A DNA stretch of 64,000 bases from Candidatus Obscuribacterales bacterium (lineage in GTDB: Bacteria > Cyanobacteriota > Vampirovibrionia > Obscuribacterales > Obscuribacteraceae): assembly GCA_020634035.1 (NCBI GenBank), contig JACKCM010000006.1, positions 310,001 through 374,000 of the forward strand, written 5' to 3'. Within the stretch, counting starts at the first letter, position 1. Every line of letters starts with the position of its first letter. This document shows, in pieces, positions 25,316 through 34,420 of this stretch. The translations under genes and the position numbers were made by a program. The notes beneath the pieces were generated by a model. It saw only the letters and a program-made list of their open reading frames with translations. It was not told the origin of the DNA and searched no databases.

Positions 25316-28300
25316 CTATCTGGCGATTTTGATATCTTTCTTGGCTTTGTTACCGGCTCTATCGGTTACTTCCAATTTGAGGCTATGGGGCTTCTTCTTG
25401 AACTTCATCTCCCGACCGAGGAAAACCACACTCTTGCTGTCTGCGAGCCCATCGGCAGGAGCAAGAGCCCAGGACTCGCCATGATCGGACTCTATGACAG
25501 CGTTGACCACCGGTGAAAGCTTGTCGGCAGCTTCCACCCGAAACTCTTTCAGCGTCGAAGCAGAAGACCAATCAGCTTTCGTTCCCGAAAGAGCCGGAGC
25601 GCTGTTGTCGACAATCACCGTACGATAGAAATTCTCTACCCTGGTATCACCGGCGCTGCCACCATTTGATGGCGCATCGGATAGACGAAAGCGCAGCATG
25701 TAGACACCATCCTTATGCTTCTTCGTATCCCAGGTCCATTCTATGCGTCCGTCCGAAGCTGTCTTGACCACATCGGTTTTGCTCTTACCTTTCTTGGTAG
25801 AGCTTTTTTTCGGGGTCGACTTGGAGGATTTCGCCTTGCTCAATACCGAACCTTTGACCTCCGAGGAGGTGAAAGCTTCTCCTCCACTCTGCAATCTGCG
25901 GAAGCGCAAGCGGAAAAGCGTCTTTGTCTTTTTCTCCGAATCTTTTTCTGATTCAGATTCAGATTCATCAGAATCCTCTTTAGAGTCTTCATCCGATTTG
26001 TCTTCCGATTTGTCTTTATCCTTATCGTTATCTTTACTGGAACTCTTATCCTCTTCCTTTGTCTTCTTGTCTTTCTTCGACTTCTTCTTGTCCTTATCCG
26101 AAGCCGGCTTCGCTTTCTTCTCCGAGCCCCTCAAATCATCTTCAAGCTCTTTCCAGCTTTTGCCCTCATCATTAGAGATGTCTACCGAAAGCGCGATATT
26201 GTCTCCATCTGGATCCGATGCCACCAGCTTCAACTCTTTTTCTCCGGACACATAAGAGCCCGAGGCAAGATTGAAGCTGGTTACAGTTGGACTTTCGTTA
26301 GTAGGAGAGAATGTGGTCTCGACCATGCCGATAACACTCTCATGTCCGCAAGGGAAAATCCTGTCCTGACCGTCTGCACCACCTGCTTTCAACCCCGGTG
26401 TCCAGCTGAGACGATATTGAAAAAATCTACCCGGACGAGAGCCAAGCTTGAATCCGTCATCACCGGCTGCCGCAGCCTGCCAGTTCTGCCATGAAGCATC
26501 CGGTCTGAGGGTGTCGCCGGTGCGGGTCTCAACCGAAATAGCCGATCGTACCGCCGGCTCGAACTGATTATAAGCCCCGAAAACTCTCAATCGAGACCAG
26601 CGAGAGGGTCTGCCACCATCGTTCACCTTACTCGTATAGACGGCTTTTGACAAAGGACTGAAAAGAATCTTCGACACCGTAGGCAGATTACTGGTCAGTA
26701 TGAACAGATTGGAATTGCCGTCTCCGGCTATGGATATAACCGCTTCTTGATTGGTGTGTTTGACCGGCACGAAAAATGCCCGTTTCGGAAGCGGCTCTAT
26801 CTGAATCTGAGTGACATCGCCTTCGGCATCTCCTGTAAAGATAGAGTCGGAGACCCTATCGTAATAAAGATGGTAGAAGGCATCACTGGTGGCAAGGTTC
26901 TTGGATTTGCCGGATTTCTCGACCATCACCAGGCTGCCGGGACCGGCAGTGGTGATAAAGAGGTTGCCTCGCTTATCCCTGGCCGCACCAGTGACAATGT
27001 GTGCTCCGGATTGATACTCGCCCCTCAGTTCATCATCGGCAAGAGCAGGATCGAAAGAATAGACATTGCCGTTCTCACCGGTGCCAACCATCACCCTGCC
27101 TGTATTGGGACAGTAGTTCAAACAGGTGATATGGGCCTGACCGGAATCAATAGTCTTAAGAAGTTTGCCGTCGGCTCCGACTTTATAAATTCGCCCGGTA
27201 CCGGCAGCCCCAACATACAGATTGCCGGCTTTATCAGTACAGAGTGAAGCGATAACGCTTTCTCCTGTCTTGAAGAAATCTCTGACACTACCGTCGACAC
27301 CGACCTTTACCACTTTGCCTTCCGGCACACAGGCGGCATAAAGGGCGGACTCCCCGGCTGGTGTCATCGCCGGTATCATTGTCGTTTTCAAGCCGACCAG
27401 GGCTACTGGCTTTGTTCCATCATAAGAATAAATCTTGTTACCGGCAGAAAGACAGAATTTGTTGCCGACCATGGCAGAAGCCCAGGCCCTTACTTCGCCC
27501 TCGACTCGACCGGAGTCGCCGGATTTAAGAACTTCGAAGCCGGGGAACAATCTTCCCCAGCTGTCGATGGTACAGTTCTCTTTATTTCCACCGGTGAAGC
27601 TGGAATCGGTAGACTGGCTCCAGGCTTTTGCAAACCTGGTATGGAGACCGGTCAGGTCAGTGGCGAAATTAGCAGCCTGGGCGCTTGTGCTCTTGCTGGA
27701 CTTAGAGTCACTAGAGCCGCCTACCTGGGCTGCGCCGTTCTCCGAAGTCGTACTGGTGCTCTTTGAGACTTTGGTTAGAGAGCCTATCACTTTCCTCGCC
27801 TGTCCGGTGATATGAGAGCCGGAAGACCCTTTGCCGGAGCCGGAGTCGGATTGATACCAGGAGTCCTCTTCTAAATAAGGCGCCTTGCGCTTCACCGTGA
27901 ATCCGACCACATGAGAGCCGGTGACATAACTTTCAAGCTTCTTTTTAAAGAGCTTCTCGCCTGGAACAATAGAAGGTCCATTGGTGTATCGATCAGAGAA
28001 AAACAGCTTAGACCAGTGCCCGGGCGGATTCTGAATTACGGTGTTGTTGATATGAACAGCCTGGTCCGGTAGAGCAAGCAAGGCTATCAGCTCGTTAGAG
28101 TCGGGGTCTTTCAGGATTTTATCCAGCTCTTGATCGAGATTTTTTGTCGGTGGGTCGAAAAGTTTCATGGTCTTGCGCAAACTGTCATAAGAAGCTCCGC
28201 CGGTGACTCCGACCATATATTCGCCATCAGGAAGATCCCTGGGCACATCGAATTCGAAGCTCTCGGTATATCGCTTCTTGTTATAGGGTGCAAGCACACA

Positions 28301-29851
28301 GGTGAATCGCACCTTCTCTCCTGGCTCCACCACAGGGTCCTCGGCAATCACTCTCTTTAAGGCAGTCGTATTCTTGCCCACTTCAAAGCTGATTTTGAGC
28401 TTGACCGACTCCACTTCTTCTTTCTTGTAGCGGTTGTTATAGATTCTGGAGACCACCGAATCGACATAGTTGACTACCGGATCAGAAAAGAATTTGAGAC
28501 CGAGAATAGAAAGCCCGGGTGAAGACGAGGCGAAGCTGGCGAAACTGTCCTCCCTCTCTAGAAGGCGACCGTCCTTTATTTTGATCTGGCTTTTCAAATT
28601 GACGATATAAGGATCTGTGGACTGAAAAGACGCGTCCATGGCCGACATGATTATCGCTGATATCAGATCAGAGCTCAGGTCAGGATGATTGATCACCCGG
28701 GAGCTGAAGTCCTTGCGAAAGTGCCTCTGTCCATCAATAACGGTTATATCGACCGGGATCATAGAGGCGTTCTTGCCCAGTTCGCCACCCACAGACCAGG
28801 GTCGGTCGGCAAAAATACGGCCAAGGACTTTGAGGGGAGAGGAGAGCTTGAAGCTTACCGAAAGACTGGGGAGAACTTCATGGATATAAGCCGACGCCAT
28901 GGGAACATCTATTGCACCAGCCTCCATCAAAGGATGCCCGAATCCAAGCACCCGATCATTAAAGATACCGGTGACGGTGCCTGTGGCAACAGAGGAGAAG
29001 TCCCCGGTAGACAGCAACAGCCCGAGAGCCGCCCCCGGAACAAGTCGATTGGCCGCTCCTCCTTCTAAGTTCGAAAGCTCTTTGTTGAGACCACCGCTGG
29101 CACCGCCTGAAACGTCCAGGCCAAGACCCTTGAAACGATCCGAAAGAAAGTTCCTTGCCCGGGAAGAGTATCCAGAGAGCGCAACCGGCGACATCAACGG
29201 CACCATTTTCGGTGCACCAGCCCCCAGGCTTGTACTTGTGCTCGTGCTCGTAGACATCAACGAACGTTTCAGTCGATCAAGCTCCCGCCCGGACCCCACA
29301 ATCGATGAGATCGAAAGGGGCATTGAAGACGGCTGCAGGCTATGCCCGGTCAGTCGCAAGGTCCGCTGGTCGGATGGTTTGATAATTGCATCCAGCATAT
29401 CGACTATCGGTGTGACACCGACAATCGGCTCCATTGAAAAATCGAAACCATAGGAAAGTGCGCCCACAAGCTTATTCTTGATATAGATAGGGCTGCCCGA
29501 CATGCCGCGCACCACATTGTTTTTGCCCAACACATCGCCGGAAATTTTAATAAGGATACTGTCCCTGCCGTTGAGGACCTGCTTCATCACGCCCAGCACT
29601 TTAACATCGAATTTCTCGACCTTCATACCGTGAAAGACGGAAAGACCATAACCGGTATCACCTTCCTTGACATCAGAAACCGGCAGATACTGTCCGGGCT
29701 TCAAAAATCGGTCTATGTAAGCTCGCTCATAAGGATCGAGATGCTTCCCTTCTCCTCTGGTCTCCACCGCCACAGCCGGCAATACCAGCCAGGCCAGACA
29801 GATATTTATAGTCAAGAGAAGAAAGAGCCGGAAAGGAAGAAGAGGTGGCAC
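25316..29851 (-). CDS. Very large secreted S55 (SpoIVB-like) peptidase with beta-propeller
   Basis: This 1511-residue exported protein has a signal peptide (FRLFLLLTINICLAWLVLP). The N-terminal third is a SpoIVB/S55-type domain: VKEGDTGYGLSVF, VVRGMSGSPIYI (nucleophile Ser within GMSGSP) and GFGHPLMEAGAIDVP (His). This order, Ser segment before the His segment, is that of the non-sporulation S55 proteins found in several phyla. Residues about 780-1130 are short repeats of a propeller (for example NLYVGAAGTGRIYKVGADGK). Near 1230-1440 come Ig-like segments interrupted by a long Lys/Asp/Ser low-complexity insert. The start is GTG with AGGA 6 nt upstream. The likely location is the cell surface or periplasm; its substrate is unknown. 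It is probably co-transcribed with the permease. Confidence 0.85.
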   Translation of the reverse strand: MPPLLPFRLFLLLTINICLAWLVLPAVAVETRGEGKHLDPYERAYIDRFLKPGQYLPVSDVKEGDTGYGLSVFHGMKVEKFDVKVLGVMKQVLNGRDSILIKISGDVLGKNNVVRGMSGSPIYIKNKLVGALSYGFDFSMEPIVGVTPIVDMLDAIIKPSDQRTLRLTGHSLQPSSMPLSISSIVGSGRELDRLKRSLMSTSTSTSTSLGAGAPKMVPLMSPVALSGYSSRARNFLSDRFKGLGLDVSGGASGGLNKELSNLEGGAANRLVPGAALGLLLSTGDFSSVATGTVTGIFNDRVLGFGHPLMEAGAIDVPMASAYIHEVLPSLSVSFKLSSPLKVLGRIFADRPWSVGGELGKNASMIPVDITVIDGQRHFRKDFSSRVINHPDLSSDLISAIIMSAMDASFQSTDPYIVNLKSQIKIKDGRLLEREDSFASFASSSPGLSILGLKFFSDPVVNYVDSVVSRIYNNRYKKEEVESVKLKISFEVGKNTTALKRVIAEDPVVEPGEKVRFTCVLAPYNKKRYTESFEFDVPRDLPDGEYMVGVTGGASYDSLRKTMKLFDPPTKNLDQELDKILKDPDSNELIALLALPDQAVHINNTVIQNPPGHWSKLFFSDRYTNGPSIVPGEKLFKKKLESYVTGSHVVGFTVKRKAPYLEEDSWYQSDSGSGKGSSGSHITGQARKVIGSLTKVSKSTSTTSENGAAQVGGSSDSKSSKSTSAQAANFATDLTGLHTRFAKAWSQSTDSSFTGGNKENCTIDSWGRLFPGFEVLKSGDSGRVEGEVRAWASAMVGNKFCLSAGNKIYSYDGTKPVALVGLKTTMIPAMTPAGESALYAACVPEGKVVKVGVDGSVRDFFKTGESVIASLCTDKAGNLYVGAAGTGRIYKVGADGKLLKTIDSGQAHITCLNYCPNTGRVMVGTGENGNVYSFDPALADDELRGEYQSGAHIVTGAARDKRGNLFITTAGPGSLVMVEKSGKSKNLATSDAFYHLYYDRVSDSIFTGDAEGDVTQIQIEPLPKRAFFVPVKHTNQEAVISIAGDGNSNLFILTSNLPTVSKILFSPLSKAVYTSKVNDGGRPSRWSRLRVFGAYNQFEPAVRSAISVETRTGDTLRPDASWQNWQAAAAGDDGFKLGSRPGRFFQYRLSWTPGLKAGGADGQDRIFPCGHESVIGMVETTFSPTNESPTVTSFNLASGSYVSGEKELKLVASDPDGDNIALSVDISNDEGKSWKELEDDLRGSEKKAKPASDKDKKKSKKDKKTKEEDKSSSKDNDKDKDKSEDKSDEDSKEDSDESESESEKDSEKKTKTLFRLRFRRLQSGGEAFTSSEVKGSVLSKAKSSKSTPKKSSTKKGKSKTDVVKTASDGRIEWTWDTKKHKDGVYMLRFRLSDAPSNGGSAGDTRVENFYRTVIVDNSAPALSGTKADWSSASTLKEFRVEAADKLSPVVNAVIESDHGESWALAPADGLADSKSVVFLGREMKFKKKPHSLKLEVTDRAGNKAKKDIKIAR

Positions 29852-29967
29852 GGGATTCCTCGTATAAAAGCCGGTTACTCCGGTTACTAAGGTAGGTCTT
29901 TCAAAGCTTCAGATCCTATCACAGGCTGGTAAAATCATTCAGATACCAAGAATAAGCAGGTTCTCCG

Positions 29968-30672
29968 ATGCCAACCGAATACCAGTCCATAAGAAAAGCT
30001 ATCGCCGCCGCCTATCTGATTGCCTCACTTACCTGCCCGGCGGCTGCCCTGGCCCAGGCTCCGATTCCGGGCACTTCTCCGATGCCCGGTCTGACCGCCG
30101 CCAGCAGTACTGCTCCTCTCCCTGGTCAAGAAGAGAGCCGGCCTTCATCTGGGCGACTGAATATATCCGGCTCCAATCAAGAAGAGAGCACAGCCCAGAT
30201 GCCCGCCAATAGCATTTATAAGCAGCTTCCGTTTACGCTGGAAGACGCAAAGACCAAATTGCAAGAGCTCAATAACCTGCTCGAAGTCGCCAGCCCCACC
30301 CAGGTGGACCAGATCAAGAACAGTGTCTACGCAGTCTCCGAATGGCTCCAGGACGTAGCCGATGCCCACTGGAAGCTCTACAAAGCTTTCGATAAAAGTC
30401 CCGCCACCAAATTGAAGGCAAAATCAGAGAAAGAGACAGCCCTTGCTTTCAGCCATCTCAAAAATAAAGCCAAGCTATTAAAAGCGGATCTTTTCATCAA
30501 ACAGAAACGTTATCCCGAAGCGCTCCAGCCCCTGGTCGAAATCGTCGTGGCTGAGCCCACCAGCGAAACCGGCACAGCCGCTTACAAGCGCCTGACCGAC
30601 CTGGGCTTCTCTCCAAAGCAGGACAGCTTAGAAATAGCGGCAGGTGAGTCCCCGCCCTCATCCGGCAAATAG
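29968..30672 (+). CDS. Secreted protein of unknown function
   Basis: This 234-residue protein has a Sec signal (AIAAAYLIASLTCPAAALAQA), then a Pro/Ser-rich linker to about residue 85. A predominantly helical domain follows (DAKTKLQELNNLLEVASPTQ ... LKAKSEKETALAFSHLKNKA), suggesting TPR-like helical pairs near the end (KRYPEALQPLVEIVVAEP). No family recognised. Divergent from the S55 peptidase gene. Confidence 0.7.
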   Translation: MPTEYQSIRKAIAAAYLIASLTCPAAALAQAPIPGTSPMPGLTAASSTAPLPGQEESRPSSGRLNISGSNQEESTAQMPANSIYKQLPFTLEDAKTKLQELNNLLEVASPTQVDQIKNSVYAVSEWLQDVADAHWKLYKAFDKSPATKLKAKSEKETALAFSHLKNKAKLLKADLFIKQKRYPEALQPLVEIVVAEPTSETGTAAYKRLTDLGFSPKQDSLEIAAGESPPSSGK

Positions 30673-30711
30673 AGCCAGTTCTGGGTATATATTGAATCAG
30701 ATTGGTCCATA

Positions 30712-30741
30712 TTGGTTAAAATTGGCTAATCCTATTACAAT
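30712..30741 (+). promoter_or_regulatory. Candidate promoter upstream of the 30772 gene
   Basis: TTGGTT (30712-30717) and TACAAT (30736-30741) are separated by 18 nt, about 30 nt before the ATG, with an AGGAGAG Shine-Dalgarno in between. Confidence 0.45.
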
Positions 30742-30771
30742 ATAGCTTGGACCGCGGACAAGGAGAGAATC

Positions 30772-31437
30772 ATGCCTGAATACCCAGCCAAGGTGGTTAT
30801 CCTGATGCTTGCCCTGGCATTTCTCTATGCGTCCCCTGCCGCCCTTGCAAAACCTTTCGAACTCGGCGTCGAGCAGAAAGAGGTCATGCCCGGTCAAAAT
30901 CCCTATGAAGGCCAGGCAGAGTATCCCGTACCCCAGGTGATCCAGCCCTATCAGGGCGGCATCCGAGAACAGGCACCGATACAGGGTGGCACCGGAATGC
31001 AGGGCGGACGCCCTCCCATGGAAGCCGGTATTCAAAGAAGCATCCCTCTGCCTCCGCAATTCCTGGGCACCTGGATGGTGAGAGGTCAGCGTCAGGGCTT
31101 CGAAGCCCAGCCTCAGTTTCAGGCGGCAATTCCTCAGATCTTTGCCGGCAGTACAAAAAACGTCTGGACGATTTCAGGCAACCCCACCCAGGGCTATGCC
31201 TTCTCCAACGAAGAAGGCGCTCGCAGCCCGCTATTCGTCAACAAAGTGCAGGGCAATACCGCCTTCATTCGCTATGGCCATCCTATAAAGAACACCATGG
31301 CCCAGGAAGCTATTGTCATGGAACTCTCACCCGATGGAAAGCGTTTCAAAGGACTGGAGCGAATCACCATTGTTAAGCAGGGAGAACCGCCCCGGGCCAA
31401 GGTAACTTATCAGCTGGTCGGGCAGAGACGCCGCTAA
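30772..31437 (+). CDS. Secreted protein of unknown function
   Basis: This 221-residue exported protein has the signal KVVILMLALAFLYASPAALA. A Gly/Gln/Pro-rich region follows (about 35-90), then a compact beta-rich domain with PPQFLGTWMVRGQRQGF, KNVWTISG, GNTAFIRYGHP and RFKGLERITIVKQG. The FLGTWMVRGQR start and the strand pattern look lipocalin-like or like other small beta-barrels, but no signature is definite. The start has AGGAGAG upstream. It is likely grouped functionally with the neighbouring secreted genes. Confidence 0.7.
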   Translation: MPEYPAKVVILMLALAFLYASPAALAKPFELGVEQKEVMPGQNPYEGQAEYPVPQVIQPYQGGIREQAPIQGGTGMQGGRPPMEAGIQRSIPLPPQFLGTWMVRGQRQGFEAQPQFQAAIPQIFAGSTKNVWTISGNPTQGYAFSNEEGARSPLFVNKVQGNTAFIRYGHPIKNTMAQEAIVMELSPDGKRFKGLERITIVKQGEPPRAKVTYQLVGQRRR

Positions 31438-31507
31438 TAGACCCCTGCTAAAAGAATGAGATCACGATAGTGGAAGAAGCCCGCCAAGACCTGGTAGTTT
31501 ATCTGCC

Positions 31508-32320
31508 ATGCATAAACGGAATCCCATCATCATCCCCATAGCTATCGCTCTAGTTTTTATTGCCGCCCCGGCATTCAGCCAGGCTCTGGAAGACGAAAGC
31601 GAAGAGATAATCGAGAACAAGCTAAAAGGCCCGATTGCACCGGCGCTCGAAAAGAAGCTACCGGTGCGCCCGGCAGATCTCAGAGACCGCAATAAAACCA
31701 CCGACGAACAGGTGGAAGAGCTTTTTAAACAGACCAAACCGAAGGACCTCAAGCTGAGCGGTGAACTGGAAAAAGGTGGAATCGTCTCCAGCGCCGAGTT
31801 GCTGAGCTATTCTCCCCTTTCGAGATACAAAGGGGACAACCTCAAATTTTTCAAGATAACCGTAGCGAACAATACCGAAAAACCGATGCTCATTCTTGGT
31901 GCCCAGTCCTCATTCTCTAAAGAGGCAGCCGGTCAAGCCAGAGCACCGGACAAAAGCATCGACGCCTCGACCTTAGAAGGGCATGACAACAATCTTCTCA
32001 CCCCGGGCAAGAAAGCGATTATAGGTGCTGCCAGCGTGGCGACCTGGGGCATGGCCACTCCCCTGACCATAGAGTATCTGACCCCATCTGAAAACAGAAA
32101 ACGCAATCTCGGCATCGCCCTCGGTAGAGATCGCGGTCGTCATGAGGTAGAAGGAGAACGCTTCGGATTACGACTGGTGATGCCCGGCGACAACACCATC
32201 GGCTGGGCCGCCTTCGAAGAAGACTGCCTGAGACCGGGCAACGACCGAATCTATGTGCCGGTGATGTATCCACCCTATTCCAGGATATCCGAAGTCCTGG
32301 CCATTCCGGTAAGAAAGTAG
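31508..32320 (+). CDS. Secreted protein of unknown function
   Basis: This 270-residue exported protein (signal IIIPIAIALVFIAAPAFSQA) has a helical charged N-terminal part, then a beta-rich domain. The core KFFKITVANNTEKPMLILGA suggests an immunoglobulin-like or cupredoxin-like sheet, as seen in bacterial surface proteins that have 'intrinsic' neighbour contacts. No cysteines or catalytic motifs stand out. It is followed closely by a secreted cyclophilin, which could assist folding of such proteins. Confidence 0.7.
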   Translation: MHKRNPIIIPIAIALVFIAAPAFSQALEDESEEIIENKLKGPIAPALEKKLPVRPADLRDRNKTTDEQVEELFKQTKPKDLKLSGELEKGGIVSSAELLSYSPLSRYKGDNLKFFKITVANNTEKPMLILGAQSSFSKEAAGQARAPDKSIDASTLEGHDNNLLTPGKKAIIGAASVATWGMATPLTIEYLTPSENRKRNLGIALGRDRGRHEVEGERFGLRLVMPGDNTIGWAAFEEDCLRPGNDRIYVPVMYPPYSRISEVLAIPVRK

Positions 32321-32411
32321 TCGGTCCATGCCTTTCCTGGGCGCTGCTTTCGGCACAATTCAAAACTTGCTACAATCTGTCTCGTTTACCCGATCTGGAG
32401 ATAAGAGCTCG

Positions 32412-33029
32412 ATGCAACTCTACTCTCGGCTGACCACCTTAGCTGCAGTCTCTGTGTTTTTATTGATAGCGGCAATATCGCTCAATCCTGTTTCTATGCA
32501 AGAGGCCTTTGCCAAATCACCGGCACCGGCTAAAAAATTGCTGATTGCCAAGAAAACCAAAAAGACCAGAAAGAAAGGGGACGAAACGGTGGTGACCGTG
32601 GTCACTAACAAAGGCCCGTTTCAAATCCAGATATTCGAAGAGGATGTTCCGGTCACGTCAGCCCATTTTCTCTCCCTGGTGAAAGAGGGCTTCTACAACG
32701 GTCTTACCTTCCATCGCTACGATCCGCAGTTCGTTATCCAGGGTGGTGATCCGACCGGCACCGGCACTGGTGGCTCTGGCAAAACCATCCCGCTCGAAGT
32801 CAGCGACAAACTGAAACATAGCGAAATGGGCATGGTCGGACTGGCAAGAAAAAGCGACCCCAATTCGGGTTCATCTCAGTTCTATATAATTCTTTCCCCT
32901 CGCTCCGAACTCGACAATGACTATGCCGTCTTCGGCAAAGTTATTGAAGGGCTCGATATCGTCTACCAGCTCAGGAAGGGCGATAAAATGCAGGAAGTCT
33001 ATATCGAAGGAACCAAAAACGAAAAGTAA
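32412..33029 (+). CDS. Secreted cyclophilin-type peptidyl-prolyl isomerase
   Basis: ATG 32412 is preferred over the upstream ATG at 32328 because it puts a signal peptide (TTLAAVSVFLLIAAISLNPV) at the N terminus. The mature domain has the small bacterial cyclophilin core: FHRYDPQFVIQGGDPTGTG, GMVGLARKSDPNSGSSQFYI and YAVFGKVIEGLDIV. The conserved Arg, Phe/Gln and Phe residues of the active site are recognisable (FHRYD, SSQFYI, AVFGKV). It catalyses proline cis-trans isomerisation in the periplasm. The downstream gene at 33041 encodes a cytoplasmic homologue, only 11 nt away. Confidence 0.92.
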   Translation: MQLYSRLTTLAAVSVFLLIAAISLNPVSMQEAFAKSPAPAKKLLIAKKTKKTRKKGDETVVTVVTNKGPFQIQIFEEDVPVTSAHFLSLVKEGFYNGLTFHRYDPQFVIQGGDPTGTGTGGSGKTIPLEVSDKLKHSEMGMVGLARKSDPNSGSSQFYIILSPRSELDNDYAVFGKVIEGLDIVYQLRKGDKMQEVYIEGTKNEK

Positions 33030-33040
33030 AAGGAGAGAGC

Positions 33041-33484
33041 ATGTCCAATAACGATCCCCTGGTCTCGATGGAGACCACCAAAGGAACCATAAAAATTCGC
33101 ATCTATAAAAGTGACGCCCCGATAACAGCCGGCAATTTCCTCGAGCTGGTCGGCAGCAAGTTTTACGATGGTCTCATTTTTCATCGCTACGAGCCGAATT
33201 TCTGCATCCAGGGCGGCGATCCGACTGGCACCGGTACTGGTGGCTCTCCGAAGAAAATCAAGCTTGAAACCAAACCGCATCTCAAACATGACTCTGCCGG
33301 CGTAATCGCCATGGCCAGAACAAATGATCCTGATTCTGCCTCCTGCCAGTTCTACTTCACCCTGGCACCGGCCTCTTTCCTTGACGGTCAGTATGCCGTC
33401 TTCGGTAAAGTGGAAGAGGGACTCGATGTGGTCATGAACCTTAGAGCCCAGGACAAAATGACCAAGGTCGAAGTGGTCGCTTAG
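33041..33484 (+). CDS. Cytoplasmic cyclophilin-type peptidyl-prolyl isomerase
   Basis: This 147-residue single-domain cyclophilin is without a signal peptide: FHRYEPNFCIQGGDPTGTG, AGVIAMARTNDPDSASCQFY, YAVFGKVEEGLDVV. AAGGAGAG precedes the ATG. It is similar enough to the upstream secreted copy to look like a duplication, in which one copy kept the signal peptide. The pair forms an operon ending in a strong terminator. Confidence 0.94.
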   Translation: MSNNDPLVSMETTKGTIKIRIYKSDAPITAGNFLELVGSKFYDGLIFHRYEPNFCIQGGDPTGTGTGGSPKKIKLETKPHLKHDSAGVIAMARTNDPDSASCQFYFTLAPASFLDGQYAVFGKVEEGLDVVMNLRAQDKMTKVEVVA

Positions 33485-33503
33485 TCAAAAACCAGCTATA
33501 GAG

Positions 33504-33534
33504 AAAGGACCTGCGATGCAGGTCCTTTTTATTT
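33504..33534. terminator. Terminator after the cyclophilin operon (bidirectional)
   Basis: AAAGGACCTGC-GAT-GCAGGTCCTTT forms a perfect 11-bp stem with a 3-nt loop and then a T run on the plus strand. On the opposite strand it would end ftsX, whose stop lies at 33542. Confidence 0.92.
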
Positions 33535-33541
33535 GTATTTG

Positions 33542-34414
33542 CTAGATCTTGAGATACTTGCCCGAGGTCCAGGCGCCGCCACCGGCACCGACTGCCACCC
33601 CTAAGATGACCATGACAAGAAAGGTCTCGACCAGACTGTAGCCCACACCTTTGGGTAGAGCCGGCAGAATATTGGCCATATTCGTTGTCAGATAAGGCTG
33701 GATCGCATACATATGAACACAGAAGAGAACCAGCATGGCGAGAACCGCAGAAAGCAGTCCATAGAGAGCCCCTTGTAGCACGAAGGGACACTTGATGTAG
33801 AAGTGACCGACTCCCATCAATGACAGTATCTGAATCTCGCGTTGTCTTGCTTGAATGACCAGGTGGATGGTGTTACCGATAACCGTAAGGGTAGCGGTGG
33901 TCAGGGCAGCGGTCACGAAAACGCCTGCGATCTCGAAGAAATGACGCACTTCATTGATTCGCTTAGCCACCATCATCGGATACTTGACCGCTTCGACCGA
34001 CGGCAGCAGTTCGAGCTTCTGAGCAAGATCAGTGACTTGATCCGGCTCTTTAGCAGTGACGTGCAAGGTGTTGGGCAGAGGGTTTTTAATAGCGGCGACA
34101 TTCAAGGACTTCTTCATCTCCTGCCAGGAGATGTCCTTGGTGATAACCTCGACCATCTTCACTTCAGGATACTGACTGACGTCCTTAGCCACCACTTTAG
34201 GCTCGTAGCTATCACTGAGATAAGCCGAGACTATCATCTGGGAGCCGAAGGAGTTGACCACATTCTTGAGGGTCATGGTCAACTGAAGTATGCTGCCGAA
34301 TATGGTCAGAGATATGGCGAGAATGCTGATTACCAGCCAGTTCGACCAGCCACTATGTTTAAGACCGAGGATGGTCTCAATAACTACTCTGTAGAAAATC
34401 CTTAAAATACGCAT
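33542..34414 (-). CDS. ftsX: Cell division ABC permease FtsX
   Basis: This 290-residue membrane protein has four transmembrane helices (about 21-45, 185-205, 225-245 and 270-288). An extracytoplasmic domain after the first helix (VNSFGSQMIVSAYLSDSYEP) is the hallmark of FtsX. With FtsE it forms a mechanotransmission ABC complex that activates cell-wall hydrolases at the division site. LSLMGVG is the conserved coupling loop area. It is preceded by ftsE on the same strand, with a 6-nt gap. Confidence 0.93.
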   Translation of the reverse strand: MRILRIFYRVVIETILGLKHSGWSNWLVISILAISLTIFGSILQLTMTLKNVVNSFGSQMIVSAYLSDSYEPKVVAKDVSQYPEVKMVEVITKDISWQEMKKSLNVAAIKNPLPNTLHVTAKEPDQVTDLAQKLELLPSVEAVKYPMMVAKRINEVRHFFEIAGVFVTAALTTATLTVIGNTIHLVIQARQREIQILSLMGVGHFYIKCPFVLQGALYGLLSAVLAMLVLFCVHMYAIQPYLTTNMANILPALPKGVGYSLVETFLVMVILGVAVGAGGGAWTSGKYLKI

Positions 34415-34420
34415 CTGCTA

